64,000 bases of DNA from Pseudarcicella hirudinis (GCF_900115665.1 NZ_FOXH01000006.1:1-64000), one strand, 5' to 3'. Counted from the first letter of the stretch, positions 45,417 to 54,200 are shown. Numbers and translations: made by a program. The notes: generated by a model from the letters alone, not told the origin.

Positions 45417-46172
45417 TCAGGCTAGGCGGTTCCCTAAACTCCAGTTTTCCAGTAAAATCAATTTATTTGAGGTTGATAGTAATTGTTCTCCCATCATTTC
45501 AGAGATTTCTTTCAGGTAATCGAAAATAAAGAAATGCCCTCCTTCAAAAATATTCAGGTCGATTTTTGGTCTGAACTCTTTCTGCCAGAAAGAAGCTTCT
45601 TTCACAGTATAGAGATCATGTGTTCCGATCAGAATAGTAGCGTTTACATCCAGTTTCTCTCCCGCAAACTGCTCATATTCAAAGAAATCAAGGGCTGCAA
45701 GATCCGCTCTCAGAACTTTCTCATAAAGACATAATGCTTTAGGACTTGATGCCAGGTTCTGAGACTTACCACTCATCTTTTCCAGTTTCAGAAGCAATTC
45801 TTCAGTAGGTAATTCATGAACGCCTCTTTCTTTTTCATGGATACAGGCTCCGCCTCTCCCTGAAAGGAAAACATGAACCGGCATCGGGTACCCGGATTCT
45901 CTGATCCGGTGCAATAACAGGAAGCTAACCATCGAGCCCATACTATGTCCGAATATTCCGTAAGGTTCGTCAAGGTATTTCTCAATTCTTTCAAATAAAT
46001 TATCAGCAATCTGATGCAAACAATCCAGCGGTTTTTCTGTAAACAAGGTTCCATGACCTGGCAGATCCAGAGAAATCATATGAATTCCCTCAGGCATATA
46101 CGGTCTGAACGGCGTGTAAGAAAACTGACTACCGCCAACAAAGGGTAAACAAAACAGTCTTACTTTTTGCAT
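45417..46172 (-). CDS. Type II thioesterase (alpha/beta hydrolase)
   Basis: The 251-residue thioesterase resembles those of NRPS/PKS clusters: LFCLPFVGGSQFSYTPF at the N-terminus, the nucleophile Ser in YGIFGHSMGSMVSFLL, the Asp in ILIGTHDLYTV and the catalytic His in FEGGHFFIFDYL. It should proofread or release acyl chains from the phosphopantetheine arm of the ACP. It lies 12 bp from the phosphopantetheinyl transferase gene. Confidence 0.9.
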   Translation of the reverse strand: MQKVRLFCLPFVGGSQFSYTPFRPYMPEGIHMISLDLPGHGTLFTEKPLDCLHQIADNLFERIEKYLDEPYGIFGHSMGSMVSFLLLHRIRESGYPMPVHVFLSGRGGACIHEKERGVHELPTEELLLKLEKMSGKSQNLASSPKALCLYEKVLRADLAALDFFEYEQFAGEKLDVNATILIGTHDLYTVKEASFWQKEFRPKIDLNIFEGGHFFIFDYLKEISEMMGEQLLSTSNKLILLENWSLGNRLA

Positions 46173-46184
46173 GTGCTTACTGGT

Positions 46185-46841
46185 TTAAATAAGGTTATTT
46201 AACAGCTTCTCGAAACTGATTTCTGATACTTCCGGTTTTGTTTTTCCTGTTTTTCCGGCGACATAGCAATAATAATCGGGATGTACATTTACTTCATGCG
46301 TCATAAATTTTTCATTTCTCCAGAAACAATACGTCCCGCTGGACTCAATCGTATGAAAACCAAGGCTCAGCCCTTTTCCGATAGCTTTGGAAACGGCTTC
46401 TTTTTGTACCCATTTCTTCAGCAGATAAGTATTCCCAAGGTTTTCTGCACTTAGTTTTTGCTGTTCTATTTTACTGAGAAAAAAGGCAGTGCTACTATTG
46501 ATCTGATGAGTATTTCTCTCAATATCCACCCCGACGGCATCCATTTCATTGGTCAGGCAAACCACCTGATTGCCGGCATGGGAAAGACTGAAAAACATTG
46601 GAATACCTTTCAGTTCCGGTTTTCCCAGCATATCATAAACCAGTCTGTTGAGCAGAGCGACTTTGCTCATCCCGGACTTTCCGGCCAGTACTTCGGCCAA
46701 AAGGATCTTTGCCGTAAATGACCTGTTTCTTGCCTGTTTTCCCGGGCATTGCTTCAGTCTTTTCTGTAAAGCCAGTGGCAGTTTCAGAAGAGATTCTGTC
46801 GCATCAAAGTCTTTCGGAATATGGGTGTAAAAAAGGTGCAT
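46185..46841 (-). CDS. 4'-phosphopantetheinyl transferase (Sfp-type)
   Basis: The 218-residue enzyme has the Sfp signatures MFFSLSHAGNQVVCL, the metal-binding AVGVDIERN and the helix WVQKEAVSKAIGKGL. It loads the phosphopantetheine arm on the Ser of the ACP encoded at 54791-55075. A dedicated transferase inside the cluster supports a specialised, not housekeeping, acyl assembly line. Confidence 0.93.
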   Translation of the reverse strand: MHLFYTHIPKDFDATESLLKLPLALQKRLKQCPGKQARNRSFTAKILLAEVLAGKSGMSKVALLNRLVYDMLGKPELKGIPMFFSLSHAGNQVVCLTNEMDAVGVDIERNTHQINSSTAFFLSKIEQQKLSAENLGNTYLLKKWVQKEAVSKAIGKGLSLGFHTIESSGTYCFWRNEKFMTHEVNVHPDYYCYVAGKTGKTKPEVSEISFEKLLNNLI

Positions 46842-46875
46842 TCCACAGTCAGTTTTAGTAAAACTATCTTATCCT

Positions 46876-48306
46876 CTACTTTTCACTTAAAAATTCATTG
46901 GTTTTGATCATCTCAATCCTGAACATTTTCCCCGCATCTGTATTGAGTGTATCACTGAGTTTTTCTATGATGGCGTCTGGGTTGACGGCATAATCATACA
47001 TGGAAACTGTTTTAATCTTTATTTTCCGGTTTTCTTTTTCCAGGGATAATTTCAGCAGGTTGAAATGCGAATAAAGGATATTTTCAATTTCCTGAAACCA
47101 CAGCTGTCTTTTTCCGATATAAAAAGATTCCTTTTTCCGGCCCATAATATAAAGGTTTCCCGTTTCAGAAATATATCCTATATCTTTGGTCGTAATGGCA
47201 TTGAACGGTTTGATCAATCTGGTCAGTCTGGCATTCAGATATCCGGAAGTCACCGAGGGACTGTTAATATGGATGGTTCCCAGTTGATTAACCGCCAGAG
47301 AATTTCCGGATTTATCAATGATTGATACTTTGATTCCATTATTGGCTTTCCCGACAGAATTGATTTCTCTATATTCCTGAGAAGGGATAACGTTAGTACA
47401 TACACGCGGGCCAGCTTCGGCCAGACCGTAAGTCTTCACAATAGGGCAGCCAAAGAAACCCATAGCTTTCAGGATAGAACTTTGCTCCATCCGGTTACCG
47501 CCGATCGTCACAAAGCGCAGGGAGCTGGTGTTCATTTTATAAAAACCCTTGCTTTGCAGGTAATTGATCTGACGAATCATCGGTGGAACCATAAACAGGG
47601 TAGTTACCCTGTATTTATTAAGAAGGCTGCCAATCTCTGCCAGAAAAAATTTCCCGTCTGTAAGAATAATGGTTGCTCCGACATACAGGTGGCTAAGAAA
47701 CTGTCCAACCAGTCCGTAAGAATATCCCATCGGCAGGGCCACCACCGTAATATCTGTATCTCTGATAGACAAAGCTTCGGTATTCGACTGGATATTCCGG
47801 ATGGTTCCCTGTACAGTCAGTTTCACAATTTTAGGACTTCCCTTGCTGCCGGAACTGGTTACAAGAAATGCTCCGTCAGTGATTGGTTTGAACTGTTTTT
47901 TGTTTCTGAAAAGGGTAAAATAATCATCCCAGTCTTCTTTTCTGAAATCTTCTTCTGCTAATTCCTGGCTGGTTCCACCAGACATGAGCTTATTATTCAC
48001 CAGAAAAAACGAGATATTCAGGGTGTCGATTTTCAGGACATCCAGTTTGTAATTTACTACAAAAGGAACCGCTCCGATGTCAACCAATGCCAGGAAAAAA
48101 ATTCCCAGTCTGATACTGTTGGCGCTTCTGATTGCCACCACGTCTCCTTTGCATACACCCCGGCTCAGTAACTTTTCGGAGCATTGGTCTTTGAGATCCC
48201 AGAGCTCCCCGAAAGTCAAGGACTCCCGGCCTTCAATCAGGGCTGTTTTTCCTAGCAGCCCTGTATGATTTGACCGAATCTTTGCTATTAATTCGTTGGT
48301 GTACAT
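46876..48306 (-). CDS. AMP-dependent acyl ligase (ANL superfamily)
   Basis: The 476-residue adenylating enzyme has the P-loop-like A3 motif as FLVTSSGSKGSPKIVKLT, A5 as VKTYGLAEAGPRV, an A7/A8-like region around DIGYISETGNLYIMGRKKESF, and a C-terminal TDAGKMFRIE close to the A10 Lys motif. It is shorter than most acyl-CoA synthetases. It probably activates a starter or free acyl acid and loads it on the ACP, as the ligases of aryl-polyene-type clusters do. The substrate is unknown. Confidence 0.82.
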   Translation of the reverse strand: MYTNELIAKIRSNHTGLLGKTALIEGRESLTFGELWDLKDQCSEKLLSRGVCKGDVVAIRSANSIRLGIFFLALVDIGAVPFVVNYKLDVLKIDTLNISFFLVNNKLMSGGTSQELAEEDFRKEDWDDYFTLFRNKKQFKPITDGAFLVTSSGSKGSPKIVKLTVQGTIRNIQSNTEALSIRDTDITVVALPMGYSYGLVGQFLSHLYVGATIILTDGKFFLAEIGSLLNKYRVTTLFMVPPMIRQINYLQSKGFYKMNTSSLRFVTIGGNRMEQSSILKAMGFFGCPIVKTYGLAEAGPRVCTNVIPSQEYREINSVGKANNGIKVSIIDKSGNSLAVNQLGTIHINSPSVTSGYLNARLTRLIKPFNAITTKDIGYISETGNLYIMGRKKESFYIGKRQLWFQEIENILYSHFNLLKLSLEKENRKIKIKTVSMYDYAVNPDAIIEKLSDTLNTDAGKMFRIEMIKTNEFLSEK

Positions 48307-48367
48307 TTCACTTTGAGTTTATGATTGCTGTTTATTTCAAGAAAATAATGAGGTAAATCTGCCTGAA

Positions 48368-48811
48368 CTATCCCCAGTAAACCATTTTCACCAGTATGCT
48401 TTGATTGCTTTTTACTTCAACTTTAACATCTTCGAATGCAGGAGGTCCGGCCTTAGGTTTAGGATTGTTTGAAAAGCCATATCCTTCAGAAGGAATTCCT
48501 TTCATCCCTCTGTTGAGAACATTGTCTTCATTTTCATCATGAATCACGCTAACCGAATATTCTCCTTCCGGAATGTCTTTAAACTCTACTTCCATATCCT
48601 CTCCGCTGATTTTTGTAACCTTCAGCTGGTAATTGGTTTTCAAAAAACCATCTTTCGTTGCCAGAGCGATTCTCACGGAGCCGTCGGTATTTTTCAGCCC
48701 TTCCAGTCTTACTTTCACAGAGTAAGTCTGTACAGGAGAGAAAGAAGCAGTCAACAGGGTAAATGCTGTACCCAGAAACAGAATTGAAAAAGTTTTATTC
48801 AGGATTTTCAT
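48368..48811 (-). CDS. DUF2141 family exported protein
   Basis: The 147-residue protein has a signal peptide (about 24 residues) and the DUF2141 pattern: VRLEGLKNTDGSVRIALAT, EFKDIPEGEYSVSVIHDENEDNVLNRG split here as IPEGEYSVSVIHDENED and GMKGIPSEGYGFSNNPKP. The fold is probably an Ig-like beta sandwich in the periplasm or at the surface. It lies in the operon between the small peptides and the ligase. Its biochemical role is unknown; similar genes accompany TonB receptors. Confidence 0.85.
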   Translation of the reverse strand: MKILNKTFSILFLGTAFTLLTASFSPVQTYSVKVRLEGLKNTDGSVRIALATKDGFLKTNYQLKVTKISGEDMEVEFKDIPEGEYSVSVIHDENEDNVLNRGMKGIPSEGYGFSNNPKPKAGPPAFEDVKVEVKSNQSILVKMVYWG

Positions 48812-48848
48812 TGTTATTAAGGTTTAGAGGTTTTTTGATGAACTTTCA

Positions 48849-48938
48849 TTAATCTTCAGCAAACAGATCCGCTTCCAGCGCGTCCCAGTCGATAATGCTG
48901 TAATGTTGTTTTTCAGGTAAAATAAATTGCTCGTTCAT
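48849..48938 (-). CDS. Tiny peptide with YSIIDWDALEADLF motif
   Basis: A 29-residue reading frame starts at 48938 (an in-frame ATG four codons earlier, at 48950, is also possible) and ends in LFAED. It has no signal peptide or GG site and is acidic. The central ...Y-S-I-I-D-W-D-A resembles the neighbouring peptide at 48973-49137 (Y-L-M-E-W-D-A), so the two are probably related and real. I do not recognise a family. It could be another precursor peptide or a small regulatory protein. Confidence 0.5.
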   Translation of the reverse strand: MNEQFILPEKQHYSIIDWDALEADLFAED

Positions 48939-48972
48939 GATATAATACATTTAAAAGTTTGATAATCAATTA

Positions 48973-49137
48973 TTAACTTCCTAAACCGGAAGAGATTTTA
49001 ACGGCAGAAAGCCATTCGTTAAGCTGATCTGCGGAAGGAAGTGCTTCATCAGCATCATTCAGTATAGAGTCTCCGCTGGCATCCCATTCCATCAGGTAAG
49101 AGGAAGGTCTATGGGCTTTTTTTTCAACCTTTTTCAT
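48973..49137 (-). CDS. Small acidic peptide with YLMEWDASGD motif
   Basis: This 54-residue frame begins MKKVEKKAHRPSSYLMEWDA and ends WLSAVKISSGLGS. The basic N-terminus and acidic middle (GDSILNDADEALPSAD) resemble a leader-type organisation, and the C-terminus is Gly/Ser-rich. It shares the Y-x-x-(D/E)-W-D-A element with the 29-residue peptide downstream. It lies 36 bp after the TonB receptor gene in the same operon. No family is recognised; precursor peptide or small partner protein are both possible. Confidence 0.55.
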   Translation of the reverse strand: MKKVEKKAHRPSSYLMEWDASGDSILNDADEALPSADQLNEWLSAVKISSGLGS

Positions 49138-49173
49138 ACATTTTCAGAGTTTATGTTAAAGAATTATTGTGTT

Positions 49174-51396
49174 TTACTGATTTAAAAAATCATTCATTGT
49201 TTTTTCCCTTTTGTCTATGCCCCAGTTCAGAAATATGCCCAGGTAGAAAAAGCGGCTTGCCATGGGCGTAATTGCCTGTCTTTTGCTAAAATCTATCGCC
49301 GAGTATTTATAACCGAAGACCTGCTCATTTCCAAGGAGATTACTTACTGTTCCTACAATAATGGCATTGGCTTTAAAAACTGTTGCCAGATGTGCTACTG
49401 TAAGGCCAATATTATGATAATCAATCGTTTTGTCCTTCATGAAATCTTCCGCACTTCGGTTCGGATTGAAATACGGTCTGCCGGAAGCATAGGTGTATGT
49501 CAGTCCGATATTGGTTGAAATCGGAGAGAAATATCTTCTCAATGCCAGGGAAGCCGTATGTTCTGCGGCAAAATTCGGTCTGGCCTGCACCGGAAAATTC
49601 AGGTATTCCCGTTTAGTATCGAGGTAAGAATAGGAAATCCAGTATTCAAGGTTTCTGATCATTGTACTGTTTTTCCAGAAAACTTCAGCACCCTGAGCAT
49701 ATCCTTTCCCGTTGCTGTTTATATCAGGAATCGTTTTGATCAGACCGGAATAGTCTTTGTGATAGAGCTCCATCCTGATCAGATTTGTCTTGTATTCTTT
49801 CTGAAATCCAAGGATATAATGGGTTGACTTCTGAAAAGTCCGCTTTTCCGGCTCAACAGTCAGATAATCACTGAGTGGTTTCTGATAAAAATCACCATAG
49901 CTAAAGAACAGTCTGCTTTTCGGTGCAAAGGTATAATTGATTGTCGCTCTCGGAGAAAAAGCCCATTGTCTGAGTACCGATGAATATTCAAGCCTGACTC
50001 CGGTTCGTCCTTCTATTTTGTCAGACAGTTTCCAGTTACTTTCCGCAAATCCTGCCCAGTAATGGTCTTTTACCAAACCGCTGAGAGCCTTTCCGCTTAA
50101 AGTCTGAATATTATTAATTTCATCATTACTGTAGAAATATTCCATTCCTGTATAAAGGTCTGTCACAGGGCTTAGAATCTTTCTGATTACGGCTCTTGCC
50201 TGAAATACCTCTCCATCTACTATTCTCTGGTTTTTAGGCATTTGTACTGACTGATCGGCCGCAAGTGTATCGAGTTCGTACTGATTCCTTTGCGAACTAT
50301 AAGATAAACCTGTTTGTATAAAAGTGCCGTTACCGATAAAATTGCTGAAACTGATGTTTCCGTACAGGTTTTTGCTTTTCAATCCCAGGTAATTTTTAAG
50401 GTTTACCTGATCGAGGTTATTTTCATAAAAACTTACTGCATTATTGCCATACATTCCCAGAAACTTCAGGTAGCCGTTTTTTGATACCTTGAGTCGGTAA
50501 TTTACGGTAGCGTCCAGATAAGCCGGGCCAGTTGTAAAGTCTCTGTATTGCTTAACAACCTGATAATAAGGCTGTAAATTTGAATAGTTCAATGAGGCTC
50601 CGAAAGACTGTTTTTTATCAGGCAGCAATTTGTTAAATTCCATATTAGCTCCGATCGAGCCCACATTAAGGTTAAATGTAGAACGATCAGGTAATTTTCT
50701 GGTGTCAAGAATCAGGGTGGAAGACAAAGCCTGACCGTACATGGCAGAGTATCCGCCACTGCTGAAAAAGTTTCCTGAAAATAACTCAGGAGAAAAGCGG
50801 CTTCTTTGCGAAATATCAGGTCCTCCGGTGTAAAAGAACGTTGTAGCAGCCATGCCGTCCACAAAAACCCTTGTTTCATCACTGGTTCCTCCCCGCACGA
50901 GTAAGCCGGTGGCATCGCTGGTGGGCTGTACGCCGGGCATAATTCTAAAAGCATTGCCAATGTCAGCATTTGAGCCTCCCATAGCTCTGATGTCGAGTGA
51001 GTGCAGGGTAATTGAACCATCCTTTACCAAAAAGTCTGAACCCTTTCCCTTAACCGTCACAACATCGAGGGCAGTAAAAGCATCAGTAAGCTGGATATTC
51101 AGAGCCAGCTTTTTAGGCTGGGTATTAAGATTGAGTACAGAGACAGAATCCTTATAACCTATACTGTGGGCAATAATGGTCTGTTCTCCTGTTTCCGTTG
51201 TTTCAAATGAAAATGAGCCATCAGCCACAGTTGCAGCACCGTCATAGGTTCCTTTCAGGGTAACACTGGCTCCTTCAATCGGCTTATTTTTCTTATCTCT
51301 GATGACACCGGAGATAAGTGTCTGGCCGTTTGTCTTCAGGCATATTCCCTGAAGGATACAAAAGGTCAGTATTATAATTTGGTATAACGTCTTCAT
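49174..51396 (-). CDS. TonB-dependent outer-membrane receptor
   Basis: The 740-residue receptor has a signal peptide (ending KTNGQ), a carboxypeptidase-D-like domain (about 26-110, GVIRDKKNKPIEGASVTLKG), a plug (about 120-240, with ADIGNAFRIMPGVQPTSDAT and LVRGGTSDETRVFVDGM) and a barrel that ends in NWGIDKREKTMNDFLNQ. It is shorter than SusC proteins and has no SusD partner. Inside this operon it may import or export the lipidated peptide, take up a chelated metal, or confer self-protection; these options cannot be separated by sequence. Confidence 0.88.
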   Translation of the reverse strand: MKTLYQIIILTFCILQGICLKTNGQTLISGVIRDKKNKPIEGASVTLKGTYDGAATVADGSFSFETTETGEQTIIAHSIGYKDSVSVLNLNTQPKKLALNIQLTDAFTALDVVTVKGKGSDFLVKDGSITLHSLDIRAMGGSNADIGNAFRIMPGVQPTSDATGLLVRGGTSDETRVFVDGMAATTFFYTGGPDISQRSRFSPELFSGNFFSSGGYSAMYGQALSSTLILDTRKLPDRSTFNLNVGSIGANMEFNKLLPDKKQSFGASLNYSNLQPYYQVVKQYRDFTTGPAYLDATVNYRLKVSKNGYLKFLGMYGNNAVSFYENNLDQVNLKNYLGLKSKNLYGNISFSNFIGNGTFIQTGLSYSSQRNQYELDTLAADQSVQMPKNQRIVDGEVFQARAVIRKILSPVTDLYTGMEYFYSNDEINNIQTLSGKALSGLVKDHYWAGFAESNWKLSDKIEGRTGVRLEYSSVLRQWAFSPRATINYTFAPKSRLFFSYGDFYQKPLSDYLTVEPEKRTFQKSTHYILGFQKEYKTNLIRMELYHKDYSGLIKTIPDINSNGKGYAQGAEVFWKNSTMIRNLEYWISYSYLDTKREYLNFPVQARPNFAAEHTASLALRRYFSPISTNIGLTYTYASGRPYFNPNRSAEDFMKDKTIDYHNIGLTVAHLATVFKANAIIVGTVSNLLGNEQVFGYKYSAIDFSKRQAITPMASRFFYLGIFLNWGIDKREKTMNDFLNQ

Positions 51397-51433
51397 CTGA
51401 ATAAGGTTTTCAGGTTATGATTTATTTAACAGA

Positions 51434-52648
51434 TCATGGGTTATCTACCTTAAAATGGCTTAGCAGATTCAGTAAAACTGTAATGGCAAGCTGAACTGTT
51501 ACATCGCCTGTATCATATTGTTTGTGTACTTCCACAAGATCAGCTCCTATGATATTTCTGTTTTTCAGAAGCGATGTCAGAAGTGTACGGATCTCTGAGT
51601 AATCTAGTCCTCCAACCACCGGAGATGCTGTTCCCGGGGCAATCGGGGGGTCAAAAACATCAATATCAAAGGTTACATAAAACGGGACATTTTCCGATAA
51701 GTCAGGGATGCTCTCTCCTTTTGCCAGAATGCTCTTAAGCTCTTCTGCCCAGTATATGGTTCTTTTGGGTCTTCCTGTTTCCAGGGCATTGTGTAAACCT
51801 CTTATGCCGAATTGCCAGACTTTTCTGACATTTTCCAGTTTTAGCACATGCAGCATGAAATTGCCGTAATGGTGTACCTTGTGCACATGGTCAATCTGGT
51901 CATACGGCGAAGTATAGGTATCTGTATGCGCATCGAAATGTAAAATGTGCAAATCAGGATATTTTTCAGCAGCGGCCCTGATCAGCGGAAAACTTACGGA
52001 ATGGTCTCCTCCGATAAAAACCGGACGGTTCCCTTTTTCAAAAAGATTCCGTGCTACCTGATAGATTTTTTCATAGATAAACGGGGTACTCTCATTAGTA
52101 TTGATGAAAATGTTCCCGGCATCTTTCAGGGATTTAAGTACCGTTTTTAAGTTATCATAGTCCAAGCCAGGTCCTAAGTAGGGCATGCCGGAATTACTTA
52201 AAGCCTGCAATCCTATTCTTTGCGCATATTCTCTGAGGTAATCAGGAAAATCTGCCGCATTAGCTGAGCGCCCGTGTCCTTTGCCAAAAGGAATGCCTGT
52301 CACCACGATGCGATTTTCTTCCTTTTCAGGGTTCAGCATTCCTGCACCGAAAAGTCTGTTTTTTACGGCAACCGTTCCGATGGTAAAAGCTTCCGGACTT
52401 TCTGCATCATAAATCAATCCTCTCTGGTAAAGAAAATCAATAATTTTCTGATAATGACCACTATAGGCGCTGAACTCCTGACTGAATTCATCCAGAGAAC
52501 GAGGCTTTTTAAAAAACCGGAGCATTGAAACCACTGTCTCACCCATTTCGAAGGATCTTCCTGAGATCAGATTGCTGACAACCACTTTGGGAGCAGACTG
52601 ATCAAAGTTCAGAAAGGGTGACTGGATATAGATCTCGCCGGTTTTCAT
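51434..52648 (-). CDS. Arginase/ureohydrolase with N-terminal RRE-like domain (putative peptide arginase)
   Basis: The 404-residue protein keeps every ureohydrolase metal-site motif: GGDHSVSF (His216), HFDAHTDTY (Asp239, His241, Asp243), FDIDVFDPP (Asp328, Asp330, Asp333) and DLVEVHK (Glu373). It differs from free-arginine or agmatine enzymes by a roughly 110-residue N-terminal extension whose GRSFEMGETVVSMLRFFKKP and QKIIDFLYQRGLIYD segments look like a PqqD/RRE winged helix. Peptide arginases that make ornithine in RiPPs are known (OspR of landornamide). Both precursors at 54201-54621 have one core Arg. The start overlaps the M50 stop by 4 bp, so the two are translationally coupled. A simple agmatinase remains the alternative. 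Confidence 0.8.
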   Translation of the reverse strand: MKTGEIYIQSPFLNFDQSAPKVVVSNLISGRSFEMGETVVSMLRFFKKPRSLDEFSQEFSAYSGHYQKIIDFLYQRGLIYDAESPEAFTIGTVAVKNRLFGAGMLNPEKEENRIVVTGIPFGKGHGRSANAADFPDYLREYAQRIGLQALSNSGMPYLGPGLDYDNLKTVLKSLKDAGNIFINTNESTPFIYEKIYQVARNLFEKGNRPVFIGGDHSVSFPLIRAAAEKYPDLHILHFDAHTDTYTSPYDQIDHVHKVHHYGNFMLHVLKLENVRKVWQFGIRGLHNALETGRPKRTIYWAEELKSILAKGESIPDLSENVPFYVTFDIDVFDPPIAPGTASPVVGGLDYSEIRTLLTSLLKNRNIIGADLVEVHKQYDTGDVTVQLAITVLLNLLSHFKVDNP

Positions 52649-53892
52649 GCGTTTCTTCTGTTTTTAAAATAACTTCTGTATGTTTTGGTATTGACTGTCG
52701 TAAAGTAGACAAATAAACCAAGGGAGAATGAAGCCTGTAAAAAAGGTTCGGCAGAGCATATAGAAAAATCATTGATGAGATTCCTGGCGGCCAAAGGCAT
52801 CATTGAAATGGTATTAAAAAAGAACACTATAATTTTTCCGTAGAAATAAACCATGAAAATGTATCTCCCTATAGAATAAATAATCAGGAAAGGATTTTTC
52901 AGATCTACCATTTGCAGTACTTTTTCAGGGATTCTGATTGGTAACTTCGGAAAAAAGCGATTCAGGAAACGTACCAGATAAATATTGGATTGCTGTCTTA
53001 AATTGGGCAGGGTAAACAAGTCGCTGTAAACCCAGTATCCGTCAAATTTCATAAAAGGCAATCCGTTGATAATCATTGTGGCAACGTTAATTTTAAGCAG
53101 GAAAGTGATCATAGCAATGATTTCAGGGTTTGTTCCACTGTGATAAGTCCAGTAAATGAGCCCCAGATTGATAATCGCCTGGATGAAAATTCCTCCGAGG
53201 TTTACGATTACTCTTTTTGTTTTATTCAGTTTCCAGATACCTGTTACGTCTGTAAAAAGAACCGGAAAGATATAGTAAATGCCAAAACCAATATTTTTGG
53301 GTTTAACCCCGAATAAATAACTGGCAGCGGCATGGCCAAGTTCGTGCGCAAATAGAATGAAAGTAATCAGGGGATAAAAAAGTACCACATAGCTGAATCC
53401 TCTTAAGCAGTCGGAAGATACTGCAGCTTTGTGAGCAGCATAACTCCCCATTCCGATCAGCTCATTCATGTAATAATAATTAGCTCCCAGTGCCAGAATG
53501 AGAACCGGAAAGAAAAAAGCCGGGACAAAAGCATATTTTACAATAGCCAGCAGCCAGCGCATTTGTTCAAAAGTAAAGACTGTTTTTTGCCATCTGATAT
53601 TCCCGATTCCTGCCAGACTTGTGGTATTGACAGCCGGGGGATTCCATACTCCGAGGGGTTTGATTTTATGTTCAATAATCTGTTCTAACTCAGAAATGGT
53701 AAAACGATAACTACCTGAAGCCCATTTATTCAGAGAATCCACAATTTCCTCATTGGTTTTCTTGTCAGATTTTCCCTGAAGAATCAGATAGAACAGTTCT
53801 CCAACCTGGTAAGGCTTCCCTCCCACTGTAAGAAGATAACTTCTCTTATCTCCGTTATGCTCAATCTCTTCTATCGTATAGGTAGCATTCAT
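52645..53892 (-). CDS. M50-family membrane metallopeptidase with N-terminal PqqD-like domain
   Basis: The 415-residue protein begins with a PqqD/RRE-like region (about 18-80: KPYQVGELFYLILQGKSDKK, EEIVDSLNKW). About eight membrane helices follow, bearing HELGH (183-187) and the third zinc ligand in NGLPFMKFDGYW (Asp283), the site-2-protease layout. Similar PqqD-M50 proteins accompany RiPP clusters and are candidates for leader removal. It is the first enzyme downstream of the two precursor genes, beyond terminator-like hairpins, and its stop overlaps the arginase start. Confidence 0.85.
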   Translation of the reverse strand: MNATYTIEEIEHNGDKRSYLLTVGGKPYQVGELFYLILQGKSDKKTNEEIVDSLNKWASGSYRFTISELEQIIEHKIKPLGVWNPPAVNTTSLAGIGNIRWQKTVFTFEQMRWLLAIVKYAFVPAFFFPVLILALGANYYYMNELIGMGSYAAHKAAVSSDCLRGFSYVVLFYPLITFILFAHELGHAAASYLFGVKPKNIGFGIYYIFPVLFTDVTGIWKLNKTKRVIVNLGGIFIQAIINLGLIYWTYHSGTNPEIIAMITFLLKINVATMIINGLPFMKFDGYWVYSDLFTLPNLRQQSNIYLVRFLNRFFPKLPIRIPEKVLQMVDLKNPFLIIYSIGRYIFMVYFYGKIIVFFFNTISMMPLAARNLINDFSICSAEPFLQASFSLGLFVYFTTVNTKTYRSYFKNRRNA

Positions 53893-53941
53893 GATTTTCG
53901 GTTTTAATTACTGGATTTAGAAGTTGAATAAGTTGATAAAT

Positions 53942-53977
53942 AACGGGGAAAAGATTTTCAGATACTTTCTCCCCGTT
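53942..53977 (-). terminator. Terminator between precursor genes and M50 gene
   Basis: AACGGGGA (53942-53949) pairs with TCCCCGTT (53970-53977), extended by A/T pairs, and is followed on the minus strand by a T-rich tract (TTATTTAT). It would allow high precursor expression with reduced read-through to the enzyme operon. Confidence 0.65.
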
Positions 53978-54126
53978 ACAGGGTATGTCCTCACCGGCTT
54001 GACATATATGGATATTCAGAGATCTTCTGCTCTGCAATGTATCCTTGAAAGAATGAGTGACGATACGAAAAATAATGATGGGGTTTTGCCTTCCGGGTTT
54101 TCGGAATTATCCGGAACCGGAGAGAG

Positions 54127-54155
54127 TTGCTCACCCAAGCAGGTCGGGTGAGCAA
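54127..54155 (-). terminator. GC-rich stem-loop downstream of precursor gene
   Basis: TTGCTCACCC (54127-54136) pairs perfectly with GGGTGAGCAA (54146-54155), 46 bp after the precursor stop. No T-run follows on the minus strand, so it may protect the precursor mRNA 3' end or act as a processing stop as much as a terminator. Confidence 0.6.
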
Positions 54156-54159
54156 TCTT

Positions 54160-54193
54160 CAGAACACATCGGGAGCATGCTCAGGATGTGTGT
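54160..54193 (-). terminator. Second stem-loop directly after precursor gene
   Basis: CAGAACACATC (54160-54170) pairs with the segment ending GTGTGTTCTG (about 54183-54196) with a two-base bulge, starting a few bases after the precursor stop codon. With the next stem it gives two stacked hairpins at the precursor transcript end. Confidence 0.5.
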
Positions 54194-54200
54194 TCTGTTA

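Noticed and set aside
40831-46841. Housekeeping fatty acid synthesis genes
   Set aside because: An active-site-less KS, a dedicated Sfp-type transferase, a thioesterase and a ligase, with no enoyl reductase, malonyl transferase or FabH, point to a specialised assembly line.
47482-47961. 159-codon plus-strand open frame
   Set aside because: It is antisense to the AMP ligase, whose motifs are intact; composition is rich in His, Gln and Cys and shows no fold or start signal.
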